The notes below the pieces were generated by a model. It ran no database searches and was not told the origin of the DNA. It saw only the letters and a list, made by a program, of their open reading frames with translations. A program made the translations under genes and the position numbers. Below, one piece after another: positions 7,036 to 14,018 of a DNA stretch of 14,778 nucleotides. The stretch's first letter is position 1. Every line of letters starts with the position of its first letter. Source of the DNA: Gammaproteobacteria bacterium. GTDB lineage: Bacteria; Pseudomonadota; Gammaproteobacteria; Arenicellales; Arenicellaceae. The stretch is from positions 1 to 14,778 of the forward strand of contig DNHK01000295.1 in assembly GCA_003485905.1 (NCBI GenBank). The letters are read 5' to 3'.

Positions 7036-7557
7036 ATGAATGTAGGACAAACAAAAGTGCGCGTACTATTGATAGCAGTGGCGTTTTTCATACCAACCAT
7101 TGTATATGCCCAAACAAACAACCCGTCGTCGGGAACAATGGAGGAATCCGTAAACTTGTCACCCGCTATCGAACACATTAATCCAGAAGGTATCAGTGCC
7201 GCGCCCCATTTTGCCCCAGCCATAATAACTAGCAGTCAAAAAGCGGTATATGTGTCGGGCATGACCGGCCAAGACAACCAAAACTCAAACCCACTCGAGG
7301 AATACGAAACCCAACTTCGACAGGCTTATGAAAAAATTGGTATCACTCTAAAAGCAGCCGGGGCAAGCCCACAAGATGTAGTTCGACAACGAGTACTGAT
7401 CGTTGGCATTAGTCAACAACACGCCGCGGTAACTCGCAAGGTGATGCAAGAATTTTATGGTAACGCCCGACCAACCAGCACAGCAACAGGCACTTCTGGG
7501 TTATTTAATCCTGATTTAGTCGTAGAAGTTGATGTGACCGCAGTGCTACCAAACTAG
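7036..7557 (+). CDS. Exported RidA/YjgF/UK114-family protein lacking the canonical arginine
   Basis: This 173-residue protein has a signal peptide (residues 1-25, ending VYA-Q) and a RidA-fold domain (about 43-172). Family marks are VYVSGMTGQD (71-80), the helix with QLRQAYEKIG and LKAAGAS, and the C-terminal strand LVVEVDVTAVLP. Classical RidA hydrolyses reactive enamines and imines in the cytosol using an arginine in PARS and a glutamate further on. Here the segment reads ARPTST, so Thr147 takes the place of that arginine, while Glu164 is kept. It therefore belongs to one of the non-RidA branches of the family, and deaminase activity should not be assumed. Export is also atypical. The start is well supported by AGGAG about 8 bases before the ATG. 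It stands alone, divergent from the lectin gene. Confidence 0.87.
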   Translation: MNVGQTKVRVLLIAVAFFIPTIVYAQTNNPSSGTMEESVNLSPAIEHINPEGISAAPHFAPAIITSSQKAVYVSGMTGQDNQNSNPLEEYETQLRQAYEKIGITLKAAGASPQDVVRQRVLIVGISQQHAAVTRKVMQEFYGNARPTSTATGTSGLFNPDLVVEVDVTAVLPN

Positions 7558-7613
7558 ATCAAATACAGTTCAAAGGAGAACAATTCGATCGGTTGGACTT
7601 CTCCGCTACCGCA

Positions 7614-7847
7614 TTAGTATGCCGCAACCGAGGTTCCTGCCCTACTCGTCCAATAAGTGTTTAATTCCACAGGAGCAGTGAATATTGCAGCATCGCTAAT
7701 CGTCATCATATAATCTAGTCGATCGCCATTACTGCTAACGGTAAATCGATCTAAGATCTCAATCGCAGGAGTAATGGGGATTTCTGTGGGTTCTATATGT
7801 GCTGTATACTTCCTATTCCTTGAAGTACTTGTCAGCTCGCTTAGTCT
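7614..7847 (-). pseudogene. Remnant of a DUF6152-type secreted protein gene (C-terminal end only)
   Basis: An open stretch of 77 codons lies between an in-frame TAG (7848-7850) and a TAA (7614-7616), with no upstream start codon. Its last 50 or so codons read PAIEILDRFTVSSNGDRLDY, then TISDAAIFTAPVELNTYW. This aligns well with the C-terminal end of the intact protein at 12763-13776 (VIMERFTLSSDGTELDW, then EIADPVNFTEPVVMTGTW). The first 25 or so codons show no likeness. The remnant stops at Tyr, where the intact copy continues with Asn-Cys. I infer a decayed relative whose front part has been lost. An alternative is a start at the Met-Met pair inside it, but that would give a peptide with no signal sequence and half a domain. 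Confidence 0.65.
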
Positions 7848-7976
7848 CTAGACTAGCATTCGGTGTGAGGAATTGTTTGTTATACGGGTAGCTGATTAGC
7901 TGCTGTTTTAATTCAAACCATTAAAAACGGTTTATCCACCGTTAGCCCAATTAGGGATAACCCAAAAATCTCTCAA

Positions 7977-8075
7977 TCAGAGAATGAATGGTGCCAGCAA
8001 GAAGAGCGCGAACACGCCGACAGAAGCGATGCTCAGGAGATCAATTTTTACGTTGCGAATACTCATGGCAGGCAT
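7977..8075 (-). CDS. Possible 32-residue small membrane protein
   Basis: The ORF runs from ATG 8073-8075 to TGA 7977-7979 and reads MPAMSIRNVKIDLLSIASVG followed by a Phe/Leu/Ala-rich end. A short charged N-terminus precedes one hydrophobic segment (about 13-32), as in single-pass small membrane proteins. A second ATG is at codon 4. Neither start has a clear Shine-Dalgarno sequence, and I recognise no relative. It follows the YeiH-like permease on the same strand but with an inverted repeat between them. It may be chance or a gene remnant. Confidence 0.25.
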   Translation of the reverse strand: MPAMSIRNVKIDLLSIASVGVFALFLLAPFIL

Positions 8076-8101
8076 AATACGGAAAATGTCTTGAGCCGTG
8101 A

Positions 8102-8126
8102 AATAAGCATTTTCTATATGCTTATT
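8102..8126. repeat. 9-bp perfect inverted repeat, possible weak terminator
   Basis: AATAAGCAT (8102-8110) and ATGCTTATT (8118-8126) form a 9-bp stem with a 7-base loop. On the plus strand two bases separate it from seven T (8129-8135). On the minus strand the T run is short. The adjacent gene that needs a terminator is the minus-strand permease ending at 8199, so the orientation fits poorly and the stem is AT-rich. Confidence 0.4.
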
Positions 8127-8198
8127 ACTTTTTTTGTAACTTCTTGTGCGCCTCGTCTGCCCTAGCTCAATGCACTGGCATCCCTATTCAAAATTCAG

Positions 8199-9137
8199 CT
8201 AAGCCAGTTTCATCACCAGTAGTAGCGTCAAGGGTACTACTAGAGCCCAAAGCAAAAGGCCGTGAATTAACACCCGCCCACGCAAGCCCCGGAGCGTTTT
8301 CCGGCTAATTTCGGTTCCAATACAGAATAGCGCAACAACTAGCAATATCTTGCTGAGAGCGGACGCTGTGTACGTGATTACTTCTGGGAGTTGAACTAAA
8401 GAACCTAGACTTGCGGCCAGAACAAACAGAAAAATGAAACCTGGAATTCGAAGCTTTGCCGTGCCAGCACGTTGGAATATGCTAGCCACCAAAAGCAGTG
8501 GAATAAGCCAAAGCGTCCGACCAAGCTTGACCGTTGTTGCGACTTTTGCAGCTTCCTCTCCGTAGATCGCACTGGTAGCCACTACAGATGATGTATCGTG
8601 TATTGCAATTGCCGCCCACACGCCAAACTGTTCCTGACTCATCGATAAGAACTCACCAACCATAGGAAAGGTAAATAACGCCACTGCATTAAGCAGGAAT
8701 ACCAGAGTGAGTGCCACACCAGTTTGCTCAGGCTTTGCGTTAATTACGGGAGAGAGACTGGCTATAGTAGTCCCCCCACAAATTGCAGTACCAGAAGCGA
8801 TTAGCTGGCTGCATTTTTTATCGCAGTTTAATGCTGCGCCCACACCTAAGCCAATAAATAGGGTCAGCAAAACATACCCGGTTACAAGCAGACTATAATC
8901 TGCGCTAATCTGAACCAATTGGCTAGCATTTAGCTTTAGGCCAAGTAAAACGATAGCGCTTTGCAACGCATACTTACCAAGTATATTTGCGTGGGGAATG
9001 ACGGTTTTATTGAATATCAAGGAAACTGCTGCGCCCACCAGTAATGCAATGGCAGGATTGTTGAAATACAGCACGAGAGGCAACAGAGCGATTGCAAGAA
9101 TCGTTTGCGGTGCCTTCCATTCGCGAGCTGTATTCAA
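8199..9137 (-). CDS. YeiH-like putative sulfate exporter family permease (UPF0324)
   Basis: This 312-residue integral membrane protein has about ten hydrophobic segments spread over its whole length and no soluble domain. It matches the YeiH/UPF0324 family through LLGLKLNASQL (64-74), SGTAICGGTTIASLSPVINA (114-133) and the IHDTSSVVATSAIYG segment (about 178-192). The family is annotated as putative sulfate exporters, but few members have been tested. The start is TTG 9135-9137. An in-frame TAG lies 9 bases upstream, so the protein cannot be much longer, and no clear ribosome site is visible. The gene lies between two sulfatase loci, where sulfate is released, which would suit an anion permease; that link is inference. 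It is divergent from the second sulfatase. Confidence 0.88.
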   Translation of the reverse strand: MNTAREWKAPQTILAIALLPLVLYFNNPAIALLVGAAVSLIFNKTVIPHANILGKYALQSAIVLLGLKLNASQLVQISADYSLLVTGYVLLTLFIGLGVGAALNCDKKCSQLIASGTAICGGTTIASLSPVINAKPEQTGVALTLVFLLNAVALFTFPMVGEFLSMSQEQFGVWAAIAIHDTSSVVATSAIYGEEAAKVATTVKLGRTLWLIPLLLVASIFQRAGTAKLRIPGFIFLFVLAASLGSLVQLPEVITYTASALSKILLVVALFCIGTEISRKTLRGLRGRVLIHGLLLWALVVPLTLLLVMKLA

Positions 9138-9463
9138 GATATCTATCTAATTATTGCAGCCGCTGCCCGCATCAGGTTCGGCACTTTTATTGATAATATA
9201 GTTTAAGTATATACTACCGCCCGTACAGCACCCTTCAAATTTTTTTAATACTGTTAGTGAAGTTATATGGTGGTTTTTAAGCTGCGCATCAGTATCCACT
9301 CAAAGGAATATATTAATGATACTGTATAGCTCACAGGGTTCTTGCTCGTTTACTTCACACACCACTCTGCTTGAAGCTGACGGCCATTTCGAACGTATTA
9401 AATTAAATTTCGGCACAACTAGAAAGTTGATTTAGAGTCCAAAACACACTGAGAATTTCAATA
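9138..9463. other. Intergenic region between divergent permease and sulfatase genes
   Basis: These 326 bases are AT-rich and contain a perfect 10-base palindrome AGTATATACT (9206-9215), a TATATT/TATTAT-rich stretch (about 9188-9202) that could hold promoter elements for the permease, and the short GST-like ORF described separately. No terminator or other structure was recognised. Confidence 0.5.
9316..9435 (+). pseudogene. 39-codon fragment of a glutathione S-transferase N-terminal domain
   Basis: The ORF runs from ATG 9316-9318 (AAGGA 8 bases upstream) to TAG 9433-9435. It begins MILYSSQGSCSFTSHTTLLE and continues ADGHFERIKLNFGTTRKLI. This follows the start of bacterial GSTs (MxLYxSPGSCSLxxHxALEEAGxxFExxxVDL) through beta1, alpha1 and beta2, including the Ser-Cys-Ser active-site region. 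A full GST has about 200 residues, and nothing after the TAG looks like the rest in any plus-strand frame I checked. It is most likely the truncated end of a lost gene. Because its start, ribosome site and first 39 codons are undamaged, a short expressed peptide is possible. It lies 28 bases before the second sulfatase. Confidence 0.6.
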
Positions 9464-10960
9464 ATGAAAACAGATCACTACTCTACTTTTATTAAGAATC
9501 AATTATCTCTTTTAGCGTTTTTACCTTTAATTTTTGTAAGTGTTGTTAAGGGTGCTGGTGATACCCCTAACGTAGTATTTATCATCGCCGACGATCTAGG
9601 TTTTAATGATGTTGGGTACAACGGTAGTGAAATAAGGACACCCAGGCTCGACGCCATGGCGAATGAGGGTCTACAACTGGACCGCTTTTACGCACATCCA
9701 GTATGCAGCCCTACTCGTGCCGCATTGATGACAGGACAATCACCTACCCGGCTAGGCGTCATCAGGCCAATTTCAAAAATTGAAAAGAAAGGTCTGCCTC
9801 TCGATCGAACAATACTCCCGCAATTCTTTTCCGAGGCTGGGTATCAAACATTGATGGTTGGCAAATGGCATTTGGGGCATGCCCGCACCGAATACTTACC
9901 AACCTCTCGTGGCTTTGAGCATTTCTATGGGCACGTTACAGGCGGTATAGGCTTCTGGGATAAGGTTCACGGCGGTGGTTATGATTGGCAACGAAATGGT
10001 ACTACCGTGCGAGAAGACGGTTACACCACGCATTTAATTGCCGACGAAGCAGTGCAATTAATTGAAGATCGAGATACTGCTCGTCCGCTATTTTTATATG
10101 CTGCCTTTAATGCGCCTCATCTACCCAACGAAGCGCCTGAAGAAACAATCAACAGCTATCCTGATATAGAAAATATTAATCGTCGCACTCATGCAGCCAT
10201 GGTTACTGAGTTAGACACCGCCGTTGGTCGAATTATTGATGCGCTTGGTGCCGCGGACATGCTAGATAACACGATAGTCTGGTTTATTAGCGACAACGGT
10301 GGCCTAATCCCGGGTCTATATAGTGCCCGAACAGCAAATTTATTGGACAGGGACGGCAATCCGCTTTTACCTGATAGCCCTAAACCAGAAAAATTCATTG
10401 AATTTATAAACATAAATAACACTCTGGGAACCAGCAACAATCATCCCTATAAGAAAGGAAAATCTTTTGCTTATGAAGGTGGAATACACGTACCCGCAAT
10501 AATTTGGTGGCCAGAGCAATATCAAGCCAGACGCGTCACCGACATGATAACCGTCGAAGACATCCTGCCAACTTTACTGAGCATCGCTGGAATACCCAAT
10601 CATGTTAATCAACAATTTGACGGTGCCGATCAGTCAAACGTGCTCACACAAAACAGGCAGACCAATAGACCGGATTTTCATGTTCGATCGTTTGATGGCA
10701 GCACGATAATACGTAACCCATGGAAGCTTACTGTACCCCCCAGAGGCACTCCAAAACTCTATAATCTTGAAGACGACCCGACAGAAGAGATGGAGATTGC
10801 GGATAATAACGCTGATATAGTGCAAACCTTATTAGCGGCGATAGAAGCCTTTCCGAAGGGCAAACTTATTGGGCCTCCTGCCCATGAAGCTATGTGGGAC
10901 CCGGATTTTTTTGGTGGCGAAGAAGATCGTGCGCCATGGGCAGACGTGGTAGACAAATAA
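9464..10960 (+). CDS. Secreted formylglycine-dependent arylsulfatase-type sulfatase
   Basis: This 498-residue type I sulfatase has a signal peptide at about 1-31 (charged start, then LSLLAFLPLIFVSVV, ending at GAG). The metal ligands are Asp43-Asp44 (ADDLGFNDVGYNG). CSPTRAALMTG begins at Cys81, the formylglycine cysteine. GKWHLGH contains Lys134 and His136, NAPHLP contains His219, and SDNGG contains Asp277-Asn278. KGKSFAYEGGIHVPAIIWWP is the conserved lysine and Gly-Gly segment. The C-terminal KLYNLEDDPTEEMEIADN is typical of arylsulfatases A/B and N-acetylgalactosamine sulfatases. Unlike the other sulfatase in the window it has no Arg/Gly-rich insert. The ATG has only a weak GAGA ribosome site. 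A hydrolase gene follows 105 bases later on the same strand, so the two may be cotranscribed. The substrate is unknown. Confidence 0.95.
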   Translation: MKTDHYSTFIKNQLSLLAFLPLIFVSVVKGAGDTPNVVFIIADDLGFNDVGYNGSEIRTPRLDAMANEGLQLDRFYAHPVCSPTRAALMTGQSPTRLGVIRPISKIEKKGLPLDRTILPQFFSEAGYQTLMVGKWHLGHARTEYLPTSRGFEHFYGHVTGGIGFWDKVHGGGYDWQRNGTTVREDGYTTHLIADEAVQLIEDRDTARPLFLYAAFNAPHLPNEAPEETINSYPDIENINRRTHAAMVTELDTAVGRIIDALGAADMLDNTIVWFISDNGGLIPGLYSARTANLLDRDGNPLLPDSPKPEKFIEFININNTLGTSNNHPYKKGKSFAYEGGIHVPAIIWWPEQYQARRVTDMITVEDILPTLLSIAGIPNHVNQQFDGADQSNVLTQNRQTNRPDFHVRSFDGSTIIRNPWKLTVPPRGTPKLYNLEDDPTEEMEIADNNADIVQTLLAAIEAFPKGKLIGPPAHEAMWDPDFFGGEEDRAPWADVVDK

Positions 10961-11065
10961 CCGAATCCGGTTAACTGATCGCCATCGCCAGGAAAATGGG
11001 GGTTCATTGTTAATTGCGTAGCCGATAACATAGATTAATTGATCAAAAAACAGGGTAAAACAATC

Positions 11066-11965
11066 GTGCCAATATCAGTATTAATCAGCCAAACGAAAAT
11101 TGTACGTATATTATTAGCAGTATGTATATTGTTGTTATACCCCGCTTTTCCAGCGCTTGCGCAACAGTATGGAAATAACCAGCACATTGAGTTTCAGGTA
11201 GGTGACACGCTACGAACGGCGGAGATGTATATGCCTCCAAATTTAAGTACTAACGCTGCATCACCTTTGGTTATCAATTTACATAGCACCGGCGGACGAC
11301 CAGAAGGTCAGGAGAGAATTTCGGGTATGTCTCTTATTGCCGATCGGGAGAACTTTATTTTGCTTAGTGGCATGGCGAGCTATTTACGAGCAGATGGAAG
11401 TCGGACTTGGAACGCTGATCTTGACCCAGATGGAGTAAGTGACGTCAGTTACATTTTGGCCGCTATTGAGGCCGTAGATGCCCAATCTTCAGTCGATCGA
11501 AATCGAATCTATGTAACCGGCTTCTCCGGCGGCGCTAGAATGGCCAGTCGTCTTGCTTGCGAACTGTCAGATATTTTGGCCGCGGTCGCCCCTGTTGCAG
11601 GTGTGCAGTTCGCAAAAAATTGCGATCCATCCAGGGCAATACCCATAATTACCTTTCACAGCGAGGATGATCCCGTTAACACGTACTACACAGGGAATGT
11701 AGACCGCAATCCGAGCTGGATTGATGGTGTCGAATTAGCCATTTCCAACTGGGCAGAAAGCAATACATGTTCTGCATCGCCTCTAGATGAGTTTATTACT
11801 CAAGAAATTACCCGACTTACTTATATTGATTGTTCTGGCCAATCGACCGTTGTGTTTTATCAGCTAGATCGTGGCGGCCATGCCTGGCCTGGGACATCTT
11901 CAATTACGGATATTAATGCGAGTGAGCTTATTTGGGAGTTTTTCGAAGAGCACCAGCTGCCTTAA
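11066..11965 (+). CDS. Exported alpha/beta hydrolase, PHB depolymerase/feruloyl esterase-like (LpqC type)
   Basis: This secreted serine esterase belongs to the polyhydroxybutyrate depolymerase/feruloyl esterase group. The start chosen is GTG 11066, which has AGGG about 10 bases upstream and gives a compact signal peptide ending PALAQ. An in-frame TTG at 11039 would add nine residues and has no ribosome site. Numbered from the GTG (299 residues), LVINLHSTGG (68-77) is the oxyanion-hole region. GFSGGARMAS (152-161) holds the nucleophile Ser154. Asp201 or Asp202 in SEDDPVN is the likely acid and His272 in GGHAWPG the base, so the triad is complete. Four cysteines in the mature part suggest disulfides. 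Cleavage of ester-linked plant or algal phenolics or of polyesters is inferred from the family. It lies downstream of a sulfatase and converges on the VIT transporter. Confidence 0.85.
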   Translation: MPISVLISQTKIVRILLAVCILLLYPAFPALAQQYGNNQHIEFQVGDTLRTAEMYMPPNLSTNAASPLVINLHSTGGRPEGQERISGMSLIADRENFILLSGMASYLRADGSRTWNADLDPDGVSDVSYILAAIEAVDAQSSVDRNRIYVTGFSGGARMASRLACELSDILAAVAPVAGVQFAKNCDPSRAIPIITFHSEDDPVNTYYTGNVDRNPSWIDGVELAISNWAESNTCSASPLDEFITQEITRLTYIDCSGQSTVVFYQLDRGGHAWPGTSSITDINASELIWEFFEEHQLP

Positions 11966-11968
11966 AAC

Positions 11969-11985
11969 GGGCACGAGCGCCCTTT
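11969..11985 (+). terminator. Weak candidate terminator after the esterase gene
   Basis: GGGC (11969-11972) and GCCC (11979-11982) could form a 4-bp stem with a 6-base loop followed by TTT, just after the stop codon. The stem and T run are both short, so this is a marginal call. Confidence 0.25.
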
Positions 11986-12046
11986 ATGGTGTAAAGAACC
12001 GGATAACGTAAACAAGAAGCTTTAATTTCTGCACGGCCCTTTAGTA

Positions 12047-12736
12047 CTAAGTAACAGTACCAAATGCTGACCCGACTCCTGCGGTTACAGCCATAGCAAG
12101 TGCGCCCCAAAAAGTTACCCGTAATGCTCCGATGGCTTTTGGTGCTCCTCCAGCTTTCGCCGCCAATACGCCAAGCACGGCTAAAGACAGCAGCGAACTA
12201 ATTGAAACGAAGATCACTAGCTGCGACTGCGGTGAGAAATAAGCCACAATTAATGGAAGAGATGCGCCTACGCTAAAGCTAATCCCTGATGACACTGCAG
12301 CTTGTAGCGGTTGCGCCCTACTTGAATCCAAAATACCTAATTCATCCCTGGCATGCGCCCCCAACGCATCATGTTTCATCAATTTTTCCGCCACTTGATC
12401 AGCTAGCTGACGACCAAGGCCACGCTCGCGATAAATTGCTGCTAGCTCTTCTAGTTCAAACTCGGGGTACTCTTCTATATGACGCCGCTCTAATTCCAAA
12501 TCTGCTTTTTCTGTATCGGATTGAGAGCTTACTGATACGTACTCTCCTGCAGCCATAGACATCGCTCCTGCGACCAACGCAGCAACTCCCGCCAACAAAA
12601 TGCTTTCACTAGAAGCAGCCGCGGCTGCGACACCAACTATTAGACTTGCTGTCGAAACAATCCCATCATTCGCACCGAGAACAGCCGCCCGCAGCCAAGA
12701 TATTCGATGCGACTTATGCGTAAAATTGTGATCCAT
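12047..12736 (-). CDS. VIT1/CCC1-family iron/manganese transporter
   Basis: This is a 229-residue membrane protein of the vacuolar iron transporter family, which moves Fe2+ or Mn2+ out of the cytoplasm. The N-terminal part WLRAAVLGANDGIVSTASLIVGVAAA (about 14-39) is the family signature with the conserved Asp-Gly. GAMSMAAGEYVSVSSQSDTEKADLELER (about 57-84) is the second conserved helix with its metal-site Met and Glu. The segment at about 82-125 is the Glu/His-rich cytoplasmic region (ERRHIEEYPEFELEELAAIY) that binds metal in relatives. Three further membrane segments follow from about 145. There is no ferritin-like domain as in MbfA. The ATG has GGAG 6 bases upstream. It is 26 bases downstream of the DUF6152 gene on the same strand and is probably in the same transcript. 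Confidence 0.9.
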   Translation of the reverse strand: MDHNFTHKSHRISWLRAAVLGANDGIVSTASLIVGVAAAAASSESILLAGVAALVAGAMSMAAGEYVSVSSQSDTEKADLELERRHIEEYPEFELEELAAIYRERGLGRQLADQVAEKLMKHDALGAHARDELGILDSSRAQPLQAAVSSGISFSVGASLPLIVAYFSPQSQLVIFVSISSLLSLAVLGVLAAKAGGAPKAIGALRVTFWGALAMAVTAGVGSAFGTVT

Positions 12737-12762
12737 AATTACTCCATTACGGATTCTTGGGA

Positions 12763-13776
12763 CTAGCCCTCATCTGGTAACGCGCAGTTAAACGGTTTTA
12801 TTTCATGACCGGGAATCCATATCCAAGTCCCGGTCATCACCACCGGCTCGGTGAAGTTAACTGGATCTGCGATTTCGGCATGCCAATCAAGCTCGGTTCC
12901 ATCTGAGCTTAGTGTAAACCGCTCCATGATTACCGCGTCTTCACTCTGAGGTGTACCAAGATCATCAACGTATCGCCAACCAATATTTGACGTGTTAACA
13001 ATCAAACTATCACCTTCCCAACGGCCAGTAGAATACCCCATACGTGGTTGAACTGGCTCCACAGACCCGGCAGCATTCATATTAATAGTCCGCACTCCAT
13101 CCCATTCCTCAAGACGCATAACGATTGTGTCTCCCTGATCTATGAATTCAATCGGATAGGGATTGTCCATAGCCGTCGGTACCCCTGGCGGAATGCATCG
13201 TAACGCCGGATCCTCGGCTGCATCCCATTGTAACTGTGCAGCTAAACCGACATCAGTTAATGGGTATTCAGTGGTGCCTGCGCCGGTGTTTGGACGCTCG
13301 CCTGGCAACCAAACCCTAAAGATATCGGCGCGTAACTCCGAATCAACGGCCCGTGCATCGCTTAGAGCGTTCTCGGTCAATCCATATCGCTGTGCCGACG
13401 GCGCCTGCAATACCAACTCCTCGCCTGTAGATAGGGTCAAAGCATCAGCAAACATTACCGGACGTCCGTTACGGCCTAAATCTCCAGAGATTGTCACCTG
13501 ATCGCCAACATTCAATTTGTCTCGAGATACCCCTAGCCGCTCTACAGTATTAACTGAACCAAACTCGACCTGCCACTCTTGTGCCTCGCCACTTTCACTA
13601 CTAACTACAATCCCTAAACGCACGTGGGGATTACGCCAGAAAATAGTAGATATATCGCCTTTGATTTCTCCTACGGTATTTCGATCGTAGAGTCCTGCCC
13701 CCGCATGATGGGCATTCACTCTAAATCCGGCAAATAGAACACAAAACAGAATAGCTGTAGGAATTAATCTCATCAT
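12763..13776 (-). CDS. Secreted DUF6152-family protein of unknown function
   Basis: This 337-residue protein has a signal peptide (1-22, ending VNA) predicted to leave His23-His24 at the mature N-terminus. Residues 23-120 match DUF6152: HHAGAGLYD, then the strand GEIKGDISTIFWRNPHV, WQVEFG and VGDQVTISGDLGRNGRP. The larger C-terminal part (about 150-337) has RCIPPGVPTAMDNPYPIEF, MRLEEWDGVRTINMN, RWEGDSLIVNTSN and the end EIKPFNC, a domain I know only as uncharacterised. A decayed relative of this C-terminal part lies at 7614-7847. The function is not known. The exposed His-His end could bind a metal such as copper, which is speculation. It probably shares a transcript with the VIT transporter 26 bases downstream. 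The start is one of two adjacent ATGs, with no good ribosome site. Confidence 0.8.
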   Translation of the reverse strand: MMRLIPTAILFCVLFAGFRVNAHHAGAGLYDRNTVGEIKGDISTIFWRNPHVRLGIVVSSESGEAQEWQVEFGSVNTVERLGVSRDKLNVGDQVTISGDLGRNGRPVMFADALTLSTGEELVLQAPSAQRYGLTENALSDARAVDSELRADIFRVWLPGERPNTGAGTTEYPLTDVGLAAQLQWDAAEDPALRCIPPGVPTAMDNPYPIEFIDQGDTIVMRLEEWDGVRTINMNAAGSVEPVQPRMGYSTGRWEGDSLIVNTSNIGWRYVDDLGTPQSEDAVIMERFTLSSDGTELDWHAEIADPVNFTEPVVMTGTWIWIPGHEIKPFNCALPDEG

Positions 13777-13791
13777 GATTTCAGGCCCAAC

Positions 13792-13819
13792 AATGTCGAC
13801 GAATCGACATTAAACTATA
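13792..13819 (-). promoter_or_regulatory. Perfect 8-bp inverted repeat overlapping the probable transcript start of the DUF6152-VIT pair
   Basis: On the minus strand AATGTCGA and TCGACATT (outer limits 13792-13811) flank TTCG. A -10-like TATAGT lies at 13814-13819, so transcription would begin inside the repeat. This is the usual place for a repressor operator. Alternatively the RNA would form a hairpin with a stable UUCG loop at the 5' end, about 16 bases before the start codon. No convincing -35 element is visible, and the regulator, if any, is unknown. Confidence 0.45.
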
Positions 13820-13973
13820 ACAAAAGTTATTTGGCGAGTTCGGCCGTAACTGGCCACTAAGAACGTTCGACAACAAAGCATACGCGGCTTACGAAAAACT
13901 AATCCCAAAATAAGAATTAGAAGCTGCATAAGTTCAATTAACCTTGGCAGTATTTAGGATATAAAGACAGTAT

Positions 13974-13995
13974 AAAAGGCCGTCACAAGACGGCC
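13974..13995 (-). terminator. Rho-independent terminator of the NHL-repeat gene
   Basis: GGCCGTC (13978-13984) and GACGGCC (13989-13995) form a 7-bp stem with an ACAA loop. On the minus strand it ends in four T. On the plus strand it is followed by C and five T, so it could also work in that direction. It is 23 bases past the stop codon of the minus-strand gene at 14019. Confidence 0.88.
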
Positions 13996-14018
13996 CTTTT
14001 TAGAAATTTTAGCTTGAT

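Larger units (their letters stand above)
7558..8198. other. Gene-poor stretch with remnants
   Basis: These 641 bases between the RidA-family gene and the YeiH-like permease contain no intact ordinary gene. They hold an imperfect hairpin with GGAGAA/TTCTCC arms (7575-7604, no T run on the plus strand), a remnant of a DUF6152-type gene (7614-7847), a possible 32-codon ORF (7977-8075) and an inverted repeat (8102-8126). Nothing was recognised in 7848-7976 or 8136-8198. Confidence 0.7.

Noticed and set aside
7977..7979. TGA ending the small ORF as a second selenocysteine codon
   Set aside because: Reading through gives only 18 codons before the next stop, with no recognisable redox motif.
9206..9215. 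AGTATATACT palindrome as an operator
   Set aside because: It is a 10-base AT-rich palindrome in an AT-rich gap, likely to occur by chance. It is mentioned only in the intergenic entry.
9433..9435. Stop of the GST fragment as a recoded Sec codon
   Set aside because: It is TAG, not TGA, and the sequence after it does not resemble a GST.
10959..10972. AACCG-AATC-CGGTT hairpin after the second sulfatase as a terminator
   Set aside because: The stem is only 5 bp and no T run follows.
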